Source: Ophthalmolycus amberensis (Eukaryota > Chordata > Actinopteri > Perciformes > Zoarcidae). Taken from it: a DNA stretch of 64,000 bases. This document shows, in pieces, positions 46,679-58,925 of the stretch. The first letter of the stretch is position 1. Each line of letters starts with the position of its first letter. The notes beneath the pieces were generated by a model that was given only the letters and a program-made list of their open reading frames with translations, ran no database searches and had not been told where the DNA came from. The translations under genes were made by a program, and so were the position numbers. The stretch lies in the NCBI GenBank assembly GCA_024529925.1, contig JAFEUB010001023.1, forward strand, positions 62,001-126,000. Direction: 5' to 3'.

Positions 46679-48457
46679 CTACGTGAGCCTGTAGAGAGTG
46701 CTGAGGGTCTGGGTGATGAAGTTGAGGAGTCCTCGGCAGGCGTCCCTCCAGTCCTGCCATTGGGGGGCGGCGTGCTGTGAAGGGGGGGGGGGGGCCATAC
46801 AGGAAGAGATGTCAGTCCAAACTAGAATTACCACAAAATGCCATCACTTCATTGTTTTACCCTGAAGAAACGCTCTCCAGGAGAAAGGGACGTAATTACA
46901 GAAGAACGACTCGAGGACATAATGCCTGATAAACGCACGGATGTTGAATAAAACATGTCTGATTATTCATTATCTGACCTTTTTTGAGGCGAGCCAAGAT
47001 GCTGAAGAATGCGCATTTATTGACTTGACCTACAAACGAGCTCACACGCCGAGATGGACTTGTGATCATGTGATCCCAACTTCATGCAAGTCAATGCTGT
47101 GTCCCTTTGTCCCCGTCAGCAAATGTGAAGCAGCATCTAAGATAGACGTTTAAAATCTATTTACAGTAGATGTCTACGAACATGTTGGAACCTTTATCTG
47201 TGTTTAACCTCTGACCCCTGAACATTTTACCCTCTGTGGCTTTGATTTTCACTGCAATATATAATACAAGTCCTGCACCTCTGTGGAAACAGCACACGCA
47301 TGGCTGGAAGTAGAGAGAACTCAAACATGTCGTTTGTGCAGTATAACACAGTTATAATGCCATAAATCATAAAAAGGACAACAACAAAAAAGCAAGTTGA
47401 ATTTCTTTGATAATTGATTTTACAAAAATTGAAAAACTATTTTAAAGACAGTTTTCCACAAGTGTTGCCACCGTTAGAGGCTCCACGTGCTCTATAAATA
47501 TTGAACTGTTCACATGTTTTACAACCTTCTGCTCTCCTGTAGCTCTGTGTTCAGCAGCCTACAGTTCTGTCTTTGTCACGTGACTGTTGGTCTCAGCCGA
47601 GTCAGACATGGCTTCTCAGTTGCGCTGAGGAGTGCAGAATGTAATGTTTTTTTTACAGTATGTGGGTTTTGCAAATACTTTAAATGAGACATGAAATATC
47701 ACAATTTTAGGCTTTGTTTTGGCTGTTTTTCTGCCGGAGGTGCTGGTCACACACGATGTGTTCGAGGACCGTCGGCAAGATGAAAATCTGACGATAATGT
47801 GGTGTTTCACAGCTTGTGGCTGTGGTAGACGGTGTAGTTTTGGCGATTGTTTAAAGGTGTTTTTCTTTTCTCCCCTTCTTGGGGTTCAGAGGGTTTAACG
47901 AGTTTTACTGTTACTGTTCTCACAGGTCTCACTCGCAGAGCTGTCTGAGCTGCTGAGGCATTTCTGAACACCAGCCACATGTAAAAAAACAAAAAGGATC
48001 GTCTGAAAACAACATAATGATAACCTGGGCGGAGAGGGGGGGGGGAAGAAAGAAAAAAGCGTATTATTTGATTTCTCGTAAAGCCAGAGGAAACATGATG
48101 TCATGCTCGGGGAGAGGAGTGATGGAGAAGTAGCAGGAGAGAAAGAGCGACTGGATGTCTGCATGGTGGGGAATTATGAGCAACACACAACAGCTTGAAC
48201 AAGAGGATAAACAAGTGTGTGTCTGTGTCAAAAGATGCTGCTCTGAACCTCTCACGTGCCTGTGGTTAACCCCCCCCCCCCCCCTCCTCACAATCTCCAT
48301 CCCTCCTTCACTCGCTCCTTTTGTTTCAAACTGCTCCTTTTAGAAAAAGTGCCTGGCTGTGCTTTCGGCCCCGGCCCGGGTTGTAAACAACACACACAAT
48401 TTACCCAAATTCCCCTCGGGGAATACAGTATCTATCTGTCTGTCTGTCTTTCTCATG

Positions 48458-48496
<39 letters not shown>

Positions 48497-51400
48497 CAAT
48501 GAGAGCAGCGGTCTCAGAAACCTGCTCAACATGTCTGCAACAGGCGCTGTTACATCCTCCTGAAGAGTGAGTCAAGACGAGGTGACGTCGTCTTTGTTTG
48601 TGTGCACGAGGCGGGATGGTGAAGGAGAGAGAGAGAGCGAGAGAGAGAGCGCAGCGGGGAAGAGTGTGTGTGTGTGTGTGTGTGTGTATGTGGTGGGGGA
48701 GGAGGCGGAGAGTTGCTGCCAACTCCTCACGCGATCTAGAGTACAGAGGGAGGGAGGGGTGAGATGAAGAAGTGACAATAAGAGGAAAGAGATCGACAGG
48801 AGGAACATATTATCATTTAAGCTGTATCGTATTGTTTGAGCGTGTCATGTCTTTGTTTGTTGTTTCTGAAAAGCTGTTGTGCGAATACAGTTATTAAATC
48901 CATGTGGAGGGTGGAGCAAGAGTGATGGAAACTAAAACTAGTGACGGAAACTAAAATACAAAAGAGAGGGGAAGAAGGTGAGAAGGGAGGACAGGATGAG
49001 GGAGAGAAGAAAGGAAGGAATATGGACGACTCTGTGCGTATTAAAGTTTCTCAAAACGTTTTTCTTTCTGGAGAGAATGAGAAGAAGGAAAGAGAGAGAG
49101 AGAGAGAGAGGGGGAGAGAGAGAGAGAGGAGACAGAGAGAGAGGAGGGAGGCAGAGAGACTTTTTAGTGTGACTGTAATTTGTATAAAGATCAACAATAA
49201 AAAAATAGAAAGTAAAGCGAGAGAAAACTGTGCCTCTGACAGTGACTCACTCTCTCACACAAGTATTGATTTGTCCTCAGCACACACACACACACACACT
49301 ATTGTGACCTTCTGTTACACTGACGACCGTTTCAATGGTAAATGAGTAGAGCAGAGGCGGCGTAGCGGTTATTGTTGTCTAAAGTGATATTGTTATGATT
49401 TAAGCCTCATAGAACAGCGGGAAAAAAACGCATTAAAAGTGCGACAAAGCCAATCATAGGCTCATCTGAAAAATAAATACGGTCAGCTGATCTGCTGGAA
49501 TTGTCATCATAAAATCATTTTCACGGGTCACATATTAACTCATCGACATTAAATACGAACTCAACACGCTATAAATGACACATGGAAGCCCGGGGCCCCG
49601 CCCTCTTACCGCTCTGTGGAGGACCGTGGTGTTAAACTCATCTCCAATGGCCCTCAGCTGGTCGGCCACTCTCCTGACTTCCACCTCCTGCGCTGCCTCC
49701 TCTCCGGGGGCTCTGCGACGCGGGGAAGCCCAGGATGGGAGCTCGTTCTGGGGCAGCAGGTCCGGTAGAGGTCCCTGCCGGCTGGAGGCGTCCTGGCGCT
49801 CGTCTCTGTGCGATGCTGGAGCGAGAGGAGGCAAAAATGAATTCAGAGAACAAAACACACACAAAAAAGAAAAGATTCATTACTCACTCATTTTACTTGT
49901 AAGCCTTTGCATCATGCCTCTGACTCTCTGTCTCTCTCTTGTGCTTCTGTCTCTTCATGTATGAGCAGACAGAGGCACTTTATTGGGTACGCGGAGCCTC
50001 TGGTTATGCTTAATTGATTCTCAACAAGCGGCATGCATTAATAGCCTCCTTACACACTAATAGTAGACAGTTCAAGTGTGTGTGTGTGTGTGTGTGTGTG
50101 TGGGGAGGTCTGTGCACACATAGTGACACATGGGCAGGCTGTACAGGCAACAGAGAGACCTCACACGTCCAACAACATCATGCACAGACCTCACGAGAAA
50201 TCATCGCTGAACTGAGATAGATAAGCATACAGGTGAAAATATTGCGTGCACATGTATTATATTATATATTGCACATGCATGTTTTTGATCGCATAGAGAG
50301 AAAAAACGAGATTTAAGAGGGTTTATCGTATTTGATGCACAAATAACGTGAATTTTCTTGACTTTTGACATTTAAAAAAAATAGCGCAAACAGTTCCGGT
50401 GGTTCCCGGTTGTTTAGTTCTCCGGCCACGCACATATTTGTTAAGAAGCCGGATCTGGTGACTTATTTTCCTCTTCATGGAACTTGGGAGAGTAATCTCT
50501 TAATCTGCTTAATAAGTCTGGTATAGAGAAGAACTGAATGCGTGTGTGTTTGTTGTGTTTCCAGACTTTTTGTTTGTATGTTTCTTTAAAGGCAGACAGA
50601 CACGGGTTACCTTCTGTCTGACCACGTTAACGTGACTAACAGGCCTCAAGCTACGACATTATTACCATGTTATGAGAGCTGGGCTGTTGGAACACATTTT
50701 CTGAAAAAGGATTAACTTGTTTGTTTCTTTTCCATTTGTGTAAACATACTTGCTTTTTTCTTGCTTAACTTTGCTTCTTTAATCAGTTAAACCTTTTTAT
50801 GTAGAAGAGTGTCATCCTCATGATTTATTTATGGTAACCAAAGCACCAACACGTCTTCTATATTCTCTTTATGAATTTCATCATTTCTTCTTACTTGTAA
50901 AACAAGACACATTTTAGTACTTCACAATTGTAATTTAGTCAGATAGAATTTTAAATATATTGCTTTATATGTGTATTATATTGCATAAAATAGTATTATA
51001 TGTGTATTATATTGCTTTATGTGTATTATATTGCTTTATGTGTATTATATTGCATTATATAGTATTATATGTGTATTATATTGAAGCATATGTGTATTAC
51101 ATTGCATTATATTGCATTATATGTGTATTATATGTGTATTATTTGTGTATTATATTGTATTATATGTGTATTATATAGTATTATATTGTAGTATATGTGT
51201 ATTATATGTGTATTACATTTGTATTATATTGTATTATATGTGTATTATATAGTATTATATGTGTATTATATTCGTATTACATGTGTATTATGTGTGCATT
51301 ATATAGTATTATATTGCATTGAATGCCCATGTCTTTGGCCCTGCGTGGTTCACTAACCCGTTCTCCTTCAGAAAATCATATAACCTGTCCTAACACGTGT

Positions 51401-54400
51401 GTTTTCATCTTTTCTGTCTCCGTGCCCGCGGCGGCCAACAACCCTAGTTGCCACAGAAACGGGCACCCCTGGCAACCACAGCATGTGCTTTGCTAGGAGG
51501 ATTAGGGCTGATCCTCTAAAGATGCAGGTGACTAGACAGAGATGGAGAGAGAGAGAGAGAAAGAGAGAGCGCTAGAAAGAAAACAAACAAACGGGAAACC
51601 CTGGCTTGTTGCCAAGGTAACTCTGAGGCAGCGCTGGCAGAGACGTCTCCGTGTGATTGGCCGGCAGAGCGAGAGGGCTGAGCTGTGATAGGGTGTCGGG
51701 AGGAGAGGGGGCGGGGCTGGGAGGGGTGAACCTGTCTGTTTGATTGGCTGACAGACTGACAAGGTGACCAGTTAAAGGGGGGGGTGACCTGGTTACAGTT
51801 AAAAATCAAAACAGACTTAACCTGATAAAAGATTAACAGTGAGCTGGATGACCAACATGACTTCTGTTGTTACTTAACTAACAAACGGACGAATTAACCG
51901 ACTGATTAACTAAACAAGTAGTTGACAAATTAACCAACAACACAACCAATAACTCACTGACGGCTAACTCACTTAGTGACTGTCCTATTACAGATGATCT
52001 GGGATAGGTGATTCTGATTATCAACATTTCATTATTTTTGGAAGATGCAAAAAAGTCGAGCCACACCTATTGGTTTTCCCGCCTCAAAAAAACCTAAAAC
52101 ACTGATATGTTGCAACTTGTTCACAATGCAGCAGCAATAATTCTAACAAATGAGAACATGTTACAACAGAACGGTCATCAACAAAGTGTTGACCTGTAAC
52201 AGTGAGGACTGATCTCAGAACTCGTTCTTATCTTCAGGGCCCTGACCGGTTCAGCACCTTCAGACCTCTCTGATTGGTTATCTGAGGGAGCTCTCCCTCC
52301 TGGCTCGCTGAATGGGTCAGGAATGACTCAAACCCCCTTCACAAACAAGACAGGCAACTTCTGTTGAGAGCTTTGAGAAAAAGAAAAATCATTTTTCTTG
52401 AATCAATTCCACCTTTGTCTAACATCCTTGTTATTTGATATTCATTTCACGGTCTTTATATCTTAAAATCATTGTTATCGTCCTATTTCTTAAGTTTTTC
52501 TTTAATTAATTAATTAATTATTATTTAATTGTTTTTCGCTCTTTGTGTTCTTTCTTTTTTAAATACCTGCGGTATTGATTTGTATCTCTTGTAAAGCACT
52601 TTGAGCTGCATTTTATGTTATGAAAGCTGCTATATAAATAAAGTGTATCATCATTATGTTAATATTCATCGCCCGACAACTGACTAATAAAATAACTAGC
52701 TGGCTAATTACACAGACTGGCTGTCATCTGACTGATTAATGAGTTCATTATTTAACTAGGTCGCTAGTACAGAACAATTGACTCACTCACTGACTAGATA
52801 ACAAGCCCACTGACTGCTTGACTGTGTGATTAGTAGACGGACTGATAAGCCTGATTAACAAACTGTAAGTCCGACAAACTAAACCAACCGACAAACATAA
52901 CTAGCCGACCAGATAAATGTCTTCACAGTGAGCGTCCACATTTAAGCACAACTGACTTGACTTTGTGCTGCCTGGCTGAGCGCCCAGAGCAGCAGGAAAT
53001 GCAGCAGCTTTGTCTCTGTGCTGCAGCCAGAGGCTGTGCTGTGGAGGACAAGTCTGAACATGCCCGAGATGCACAGCTGACCTGCAGCTGAGAGGGGAGG
53101 AGAGGTGGGGGTGGTGGGGTAACTTATCCGTTTACATTGTTACAAATCTGTCACAACACTGCGGTTCGGTGCCAAACGCAAACCTGCCTTTCCTGTGCCG
53201 CCAACCTAATTTCCCCTTCTACGGGCCTCCGAAATTCCCCTCCGGGAACACAGAAGTTCAGACTGACTCTCCAGTGAGTCATCCCGTGTTAATAACAAAG
53301 GTGTCTCACTCTTTGCCCAACTCAAACACTGAGAAATAATACACTTCTGCAGGCCGAGGGAACCACTCGCTGACTGCAATGGTGGAAGAACTGCTTTAAT
53401 GGCGAGAAACAAACTGCTTCAATTAACAATTGAAGACATTTTTCAGCTTTAATTCCCCAAATACCTAAACAATTCTAAAGAGCGCCAGCTCCTTTAACAC
53501 CACTCTCTGAAAATGCACAGCCAATAAATAGGTGCAATGTCCATAAATATACATTTTTCCTTTCCATTATTCCCTAATTTGAGTCAAAAGAATGTATTAC
53601 TGTATTAGTTTCTGTTATTATCACTGTAACCCCTCCCCCTCCTCCTCCTCCTCCTCACACCTTGTAACCTCAAGCCAGCCAGACATTGGATATTGTCTGG
53701 TGAACAAACCGGTTTGAGCAGTTTTTCCTATTGTCTTATGACAGCACAGTGGTAACGGGAGGCCCAGAGACTCACAGGTTTATCCCTGTGACAGTAACAC
53801 ATCCCTCCACCTGTCCCACCTGTCAACACTGCCCAAACACTCTCCTGTCATGGAAGCACAGTATGCACGCATAACCGACACTCTCCCTCTCTCAAAGGCC
53901 CCCGTGTGGGTTCGGGTCACGTTTTTGTCAGAAACGGTCCTCCGCTGCTGATCATCTGCAGCTTGTTTTTCCTGCAGCGCTAACGCTAAATCACCGCTGG
54001 CTCTGTTACTGATGTGCTTGCCGTTACATTGGCAGAGCCGGGGATCGAACCGCCAACCCTCTGATTTGAAGGACGACCCTGCTGTACCACTGAGCCACAG
54101 CCACTGTGTGTCGTTTTATTTAATTAAAAGTGAATGCTTTTATCTTACCTGACTGCTCTCCTGTAAAGGCACTGGGTGCTACCTCGGCTCCGCCCCTCTC
54201 TTCCCTCCGATTGAAGAGTGGCGAACGTGGAGGCATGGGCGATGGCGACAACGCAGGTGACCGCTGGTGAGTCCGGGCCTCGTCCTGGTCCTCCGGGTGG
54301 GGGTAAGGCAGCGGGTACGACAGATAGAGAGCCTGCAGAGGGGGCAGGTGGTGGTTGTTGTGGTGGTGGCGGTGTGTGGCGGTCCCAGAGCTGAAGGCTG

Positions 54401-54536
54401 TGGTGGTGAGCAGGCCGGGACAGTTGTAGAAGGGGCGGGGCAGCTCCATGCTGCAGATGTGGTGGCGAGGAAGAGGGTCATTTCCTCCTCTTGCTCCAGT
54501 CTCCCCAACGTTCTCGATGGTCTCTGCGCGGGCCAT
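44465..54536 (-). CDS. bbc3: bbc3 (PUMA), BH3-only pro-apoptotic protein
   Basis: BH3-only member of the BCL2 family. From family knowledge it is induced by p53, binds pro-survival BCL2 proteins at mitochondria and releases BAX/BAK. Coding exons in transcript order are 54536-54149, 49815-49610 and 46774-46679, and all phases match, giving 229 residues (human isoform 193). The first exon is Pro/His-rich low complexity. The second carries the BH3 segment VADQLRAIGDEFN at about residues 179-191, with the key L-x3-G-D. The last 31 residues include WQDWRDACRGLLNFI, resembling the short carboxyl end of PUMA. BMF has a similar BH3, but gene order next to sae1, convergent as in human, and exon layout favour bbc3. 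A perfect p53 element lies in the intron at 53046-53065. Confidence 0.85.
46679..46774 (-). CDS. bbc3: bbc3 last coding exon
   Basis: 96 bases, acceptor ccccccccttcacag, stop TAG at 46681-46679. It reads HAAPQWQDWRDACRGLLNFI then TQTLSTLYRLT. The W-x8-LL-x-F/L-I pattern parallels the mammalian PUMA tail, which helps membrane association. The acceptor pyrimidine tract is a C run. Confidence 0.82.
   Translation of the reverse strand, partial: HAAPQWQDWRDACRGLLNFITQTLSTLYRLT
49610..49815 (-). CDS. bbc3: bbc3 BH3 exon
   Basis: 206 bases, acceptor cctctcgctccag, donor AGAGCG|GTAAGA. It encodes LPDLLPQNELPSWASPRRR, an acidic lead EEAAQEVEVRR, then VADQLRAIGDEFNTTVLHRA. The BH3 core shows Leu, three residues, Gly-Asp-Glu, the canonical pattern (human PUMA has Ala-Asp-Asp there). 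Confidence 0.88.
50950..51315. repeat. AT-rich minisatellite, about 11-22 base unit
   Basis: Repeats of TTATATGTGTA and TATTGCATTATA alternate for about 365 bases in a bbc3 intron. The unit length is irregular. Confidence 0.9.
51447..51621. promoter_or_regulatory. cluster of RFX X-box-like sites in a bbc3 intron
   Basis: GTTGCCACAGAAAC (51447-51460), a half site GGCAAC (51471-51476) and GTTGCCAAGGTAAC (51608-51621) lie within 175 bases. The last is a near-ideal imperfect palindrome of the RFX consensus GTTGCCATGGNAAC. Function is inferred from motif match only. Confidence 0.35.
52107..52660 (+). mobile_element. L2-type LINE 3' fragment
   Basis: It begins with a reading LQLVHNAAAIILT, related to the LQLVQNAAARLLT of L2/CR1 LINEs near the end of the reverse transcriptase protein, then continues through LTGSAPSDLSDWL in another frame. 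It ends in the typical tail AAAGCACTTTGAGCTG and CTATATAAATAAAGTGTATC. Frameshifts and truncation make it dead. Confidence 0.65.
53046..53065. promoter_or_regulatory. perfect p53 response element in a bbc3 intron
   Basis: GGACAAGTCT and GAACATGCCC stand side by side. Each matches RRRCWWGYYY at all ten positions, with no spacer. It lies 1.1 kb downstream of the first coding exon. BBC3 is a textbook p53 target, with its human sites in the promoter, so an intronic site in this gene is a strong functional candidate. Confidence 0.7.
54034..54106 (-). repeat. tRNA-derived SINE head
   Basis: On the minus strand TGGCTCAGTGGTA (box A-like) is followed at normal spacing by GGTTCGATCCC (perfect box B). 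The sequence resembles a fish SINE head and has no sound acceptor stem, so it is a repeat, not a tRNA gene. It lies 43 bases beyond the donor of the first bbc3 coding exon. Confidence 0.65.
54149..54536 (-). CDS. bbc3: bbc3 first coding exon
   Basis: The exon starts at acceptor tgtgttttag (54548), with ATG at 54536-54534, and ends CAGTCAG|GTAAGA. It begins MARAETIENVGETGARGGND, then MELPRPFYNCPGLLTTT, a His-rich patch and Pro/Ser-rich sequence ending FTGEQS. Little of this is conserved outside fish. An internal Met at MELPRPF could be an alternative start. Confidence 0.82.
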
Positions 54537-55841
54537 CTCAGTAGTAGACTAAAACACACACACAGACATGCCACTTATGTAAATAAATGACACTTAGCTG
54601 CTTTTAAACTGCAAGAATCATTATTGTATCTTCAAACTTTAGCAAATATGCTAAACTCCTTAAAGTGTTACATTTAAAAACAAGTTACACACCCAGAGGT
54701 AAGCGAGTTCTGCTGCCTCAAAACAAGTTTGAAACACATGTTAATCTGAAAAATATATGAAATAAAAAATAATTTTAAAATGCCCAGAAAAATGGTATAG
54801 AAAAATGTGTACAAACCACAAATAAATACGTAAAACAAAACTATTTTTGAAAAAGTATGTTCATTAAAAATTAAATGATAATACATTCATGATAATAATA
54901 CATTAATAATAAATAATAAATTCATTAAAAAAGTAAAACAGGTTAACTTGACACCGTGAAAGAAAAAAATGCGTCCAATAAATATTTATAAATAAAAATA
55001 TATCCACGGTTCTAATTTTAGGACCATTGTTTTTCTTTCTCCACTTCCCGTTTGACCCACCGACCTAGATTGTCCTCTAACGGCCGCTAGGGGGCAGCTG
55101 CGGCTCCCCGTTCAGGAGAGCACGAGACTTGTTTGTAAACAGATCCGCGCAGTCCAAGCACGAGGAAGCGCACACGCGCACACAAACACTGAGAGGCGAG
55201 CCACGCGGGTCTCTCTCGCCCATTTTAACGGCAGTAAGTGATATCAATGAAAAATATCATTGTTCATAGCGGATAATTGTGTAAATATAAATTTCGCGCC
55301 CCCCCTCCCAAAAAAAACACGTTTATTTTGGGTCAGAATTACGAAATAACGTCCGAATATAAATGAGAAAAGTAGTATTAAAATAATATAACCATTAGGC
55401 AAACGAAGGCCCTACTTTAAGTTTAATCAGTAAAATCATAAATGAATTAATGATTAATTATTATTATTAGTAAATAAGTTTTTATTTTTTTGACAATCCA
55501 CCACCGGCCCTTATGCACATACTGCGAAACATAGTAGCATAATAACAGTTATAACAGGTATCGCCAAGCCTAAACTTTATCTTACGTTTTCCCGCAAATG
55601 TTGTTACATTACTGTCTCTAACAAGTCGGGACTAGTCTGAAAGGTTAAATCAACGACACGAAAGTGTCGGAGAACATCACTGACCAATAGAAAAAAGAAA
55701 AGTGGTCCAGTCGAAGAGGTCGATCTTTTTCCCTGATAGTCGGACAGATGATGCAACTGAAAGCTATCACATTCTAAACCAAACCAACTTCTGCAGCTGT
55801 AAAAAATAGCGTAAATTAATTTACAATTACGTTTTTCTTAC

Positions 55842-56200
55842 TTGGTCTATCTGACGCTCCGTGTTGAGGCTGTCTGCGGGTCAGAAACCGGCCGGAACAG
55901 GTGCACATCAGAAGGGATACCAATGCAATGTGCCAAAACAACCGGCGAAGGATCACAAGACGATGTTAAAAGTCCCCTCCGGTGAAAATGTGTCATTCCA
56001 TGTCGAGTTTCCCGGTTTATGAAGGTTTTGGATAATATTTGTCCTGGTTTTCTGTTATATTAACCCATCAAAACAAATAAATAGCGACAATATGTACCGA
56101 ATAACGGAGCACTTCGTTCACGGTGCTCGTCTCTGTTCGAGCTGTTCGGTCTGAGTGATTTTCTCCTGATTTGAGACTCTTTGTAAACACAGATGAAGAT
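55842..56200 (-). promoter_or_regulatory. probable bbc3 non-coding first exon and promoter
   Basis: The coding exon at 54548 starts with an acceptor, so a 5' UTR exon must lie upstream. A donor-like GACCAA|GTAAGAA on the minus strand ends at 55842, in locally CpG-rich sequence. The start site is not visible; the interval is a guess bounded by this donor. Confidence 0.35.
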
Positions 56201-56974
56201 GAGCTCACGTCCGGTGTGAATTTTCAGTGTAAAACCACAAGTGATCCTTTTTTGAACCCAGCAGGATAATTATTGTTTCTTGCTATGTTTGTTGTTGTTG
56301 TTTAAATGTTTTTGTGTTGAAGATTAGCCGAGATTTAAACACCCCTTTTGAATAAATGATTTAGTCTTGATTTAATTCATCATGCAAAGGAACGTTGGCA
56401 CACTCCTTGGTCAATAGGTGGCACATTCCCCACAAACCTTTTCATTTGAAAAACAGATATATTGTACATATTTGTTTCCATTTTATTTATGTTTCCTCAT
56501 TTTTGCAGTAGGCCTACATGGTTTTTATTCTTATCATTCTCCCTTACTGTTAAGTTAATCAATTTGTTGAGACAGTCAAAGCAACAACAATTTTGTGTGA
56601 ATCAGTGTGAAATATGGGCAAATTAAAAGGAAAACATAGAAATGACCTTGGCATCATGTATGCCAGAAATGTAAAAGTGTGCACATTATCAGTTTTACAA
56701 AAGAATGTATGTAGCCGACTCGTATGTGAGCATTTGCATTATATAAAAACAAAACACAAATGTCCACCTCGTAAAAAGTCCAAAGCCAGACATAACGATC
56801 AGAAACTATACATTTGGTCTTACTCTATGTGCATGTAAGGTGATCTGTCTATCATTTATAATGTTGCACCAATGTGCTCTGTGTTTTTTAATACAAGTTT
56901 AATTAGAATTTTCGGTCTTCCTTCATGCTTTTATTTTGATGGCCGAATCAACAGAGTCGTCTGGTTGAGATGAC

Positions 56975-57049
56975 TTCCTCCTCCTCCTCCTCCTCCTCCT
57001 CCTCCTCCTCCTCCTCCTCCTCCTCCTCCTCCTCCTCCTCCTCCTCCTC
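56975..57049. repeat. (CCT)n microsatellite
   Basis: About 25 uninterrupted CCT units, followed at 57111-57190 by a (CT)n run. Non-coding here, unlike the (CCT)n in zc3h4. Confidence 0.95.
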
Positions 57050-57137
57050 AACAAGTGCTGACATGATCTCTGACAGGAGGCTGCTGTCTCACTTTCTCCA
57101 CCTCTTCCCCTCTCTCTCTCTCTCTCTCTCTCACTCA

Positions 57138-57183
<46 letters not shown>

Positions 57184-57395
57184 TTCTAGTTCCATGTCTA
57201 TTTCCATGTCTGTCTCTGTCTGTCAACTCAGTCCAGCAAACGTTATTGTCAATTAAATACAATTTTGCAGTTAATGCTCCTCACATCCTGTATTTCCCCT
57301 CCCCCTCCTCCCTCTCTAACTTTGTATCTCTCATCTCAGGACACAAGACATTTCCTCATCATGTGACACCTCCACACGGGAATCAACAACATACC

Positions 57396-57397
<2 letters not shown>

Positions 57398-57454
<57 letters not shown>

Positions 57455-57459
57455 ACACT
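57398..57459. repeat. (CA)n microsatellite
   Basis: About 30 CA units with one AGAC break near the end. Confidence 0.95.
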
Positions 57460-58866
57460 CCTCCCCCCAGCTGGCTTCCCCCTCATTTCCTTTGCAGTTC
57501 GACACATCTGCATCTGCAGCAGCAGCTGTGAACTAACCCAATGTGATCCTGGGTGGAGGGGAGCTGAGTCAGCCTTTAGTGTGAGGTGTTACTGTTTATC
57601 ACAACTCAGCCATTGCAAGTGTTAAAGCCACTACTTACTATAATCACTTCTGACAGTTGTGATATAGTTTTGCATGTGGTTCATGCAAAGAAAGATAAAC
57701 CTCTGATGATCCGCCACCATGTCAACAACCCTCACGTGGCATCACGAGAGTCCCAGTGTAGGTTTGCAAAATGTCCTATTGTGTGCAATTGCGGTCCAGT
57801 GGATTGTTTATACTTTCTTATGGATTATTACCATTTTCATAAAATAACAGACTAATAGAAAAACTTGAAGTTAGTTAGGTAACATTTCAATGCATTTTAA
57901 TCCTCTCAAGAAAAAGCAAGTGATGTGTAACTCCACCTGTGGACCCGAGTCTTGTGCAAACAGATACCCAGTATTTACTAACTGTGATTAGAGTCCAAAT
58001 GCTCTACTTTTTACATGGACTGCAACTGAATTGGTGACAATGAAGCGTGCTGATTCGCCTCTTATGACTAGTGTGTTTTGTGTTAAAGAGGAGATCATAT
58101 TCTGTGAGTTATAATTTCATTAATGAAGTCATTATTAGCAGGATATCTTATTTAAGTAAATACAAGTAAAAAGTTCTGCATTCATAATCTAAGTATCAGC
58201 ATTAAAATACCACAAGTAAAATTACTTATAATGTACCATGTCTTATTTCAGAATCCTGTACATTATATTACTGTACTATAATTATTGATGATACATTTGT
58301 TCATCACTTTAATGTGTCAACTGATAAATGTTGAGCTCATTTCCATTACCTAATAATATACTCCTGGGGAGCTGAACCTGTAACGATACAACATAATTTT
58401 GTTGGTCGATATATTGTGTTTTAATAAAATAAATCTGCAAAGTAACTAACGGTTAGGAAGAAATGTAGTGGAGTGACGTACAAGTACCTCAAAATTGTCA
58501 CACACGTTCAAGAATGAAATCTCGTGCAATCTTTGGGAAACAAGTGTACTGTCCAAAATGCAAAACATACCTGAAATTAGCAACGAACACAAACACACAA
58601 AAGCATTTCAGAGCTTTAGCGCTACAATAAGATCTGATAAGATAAGTTCACATTTTTTTGTGAGAACTCTGCAAACATGGAGGCAGTGAGTGTGAGAGGA
58701 AGAGGAAGGGAGAGAGGAGGAGGAGGACAAGAACAAAGAAAGGGATGACACCAAGGATGACGTTGCTTGTGATGTGGATGAGGTGATGTCGCCCAGACAT
58801 AGAGTGGATCCAAAACCAGCCATCATCCTTTATAATAGTATATATATATATAGTATAATATACTAT

Positions 58867-58925
58867 CTTATTCACCTTATATATGCTTCCTTTAGGCTAA
58901 AGGAAGCATATATAAGGTGAATAAG
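58867..58925. repeat. perfect 29-base inverted repeat with 1-base loop
   Basis: Left arm 58867-58895 and right arm 58897-58925 are exact reverse complements around a single G. The right arm is the LINE coding sequence for SPYMLPLA-type residues; the left arm is its mirror copy. Confidence 0.95.

Noticed and set aside
49535..49864. BMF rather than BBC3 for the BH3 gene
   Set aside because: The BH3 alone would allow it, but position beside sae1 in convergent orientation and the carboxyl-terminal exon favour bbc3; some doubt remains.
50950..51315. CRISPR-like array
   Set aside because: The units are irregular, AT-rich and without unique spacers; it is a eukaryotic minisatellite.
54034..54106. 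A functional tRNA gene on the minus strand
   Set aside because: The A and B boxes are good, but the arms do not form a proper acceptor stem and the sequence looks like a fish SINE head.
56970..57536. 188-codon plus-strand open frame
   Set aside because: Made of Ser, Leu-Ser and Thr-His repeats from (CCT)n, (CT)n and (CA)n; no gene character.
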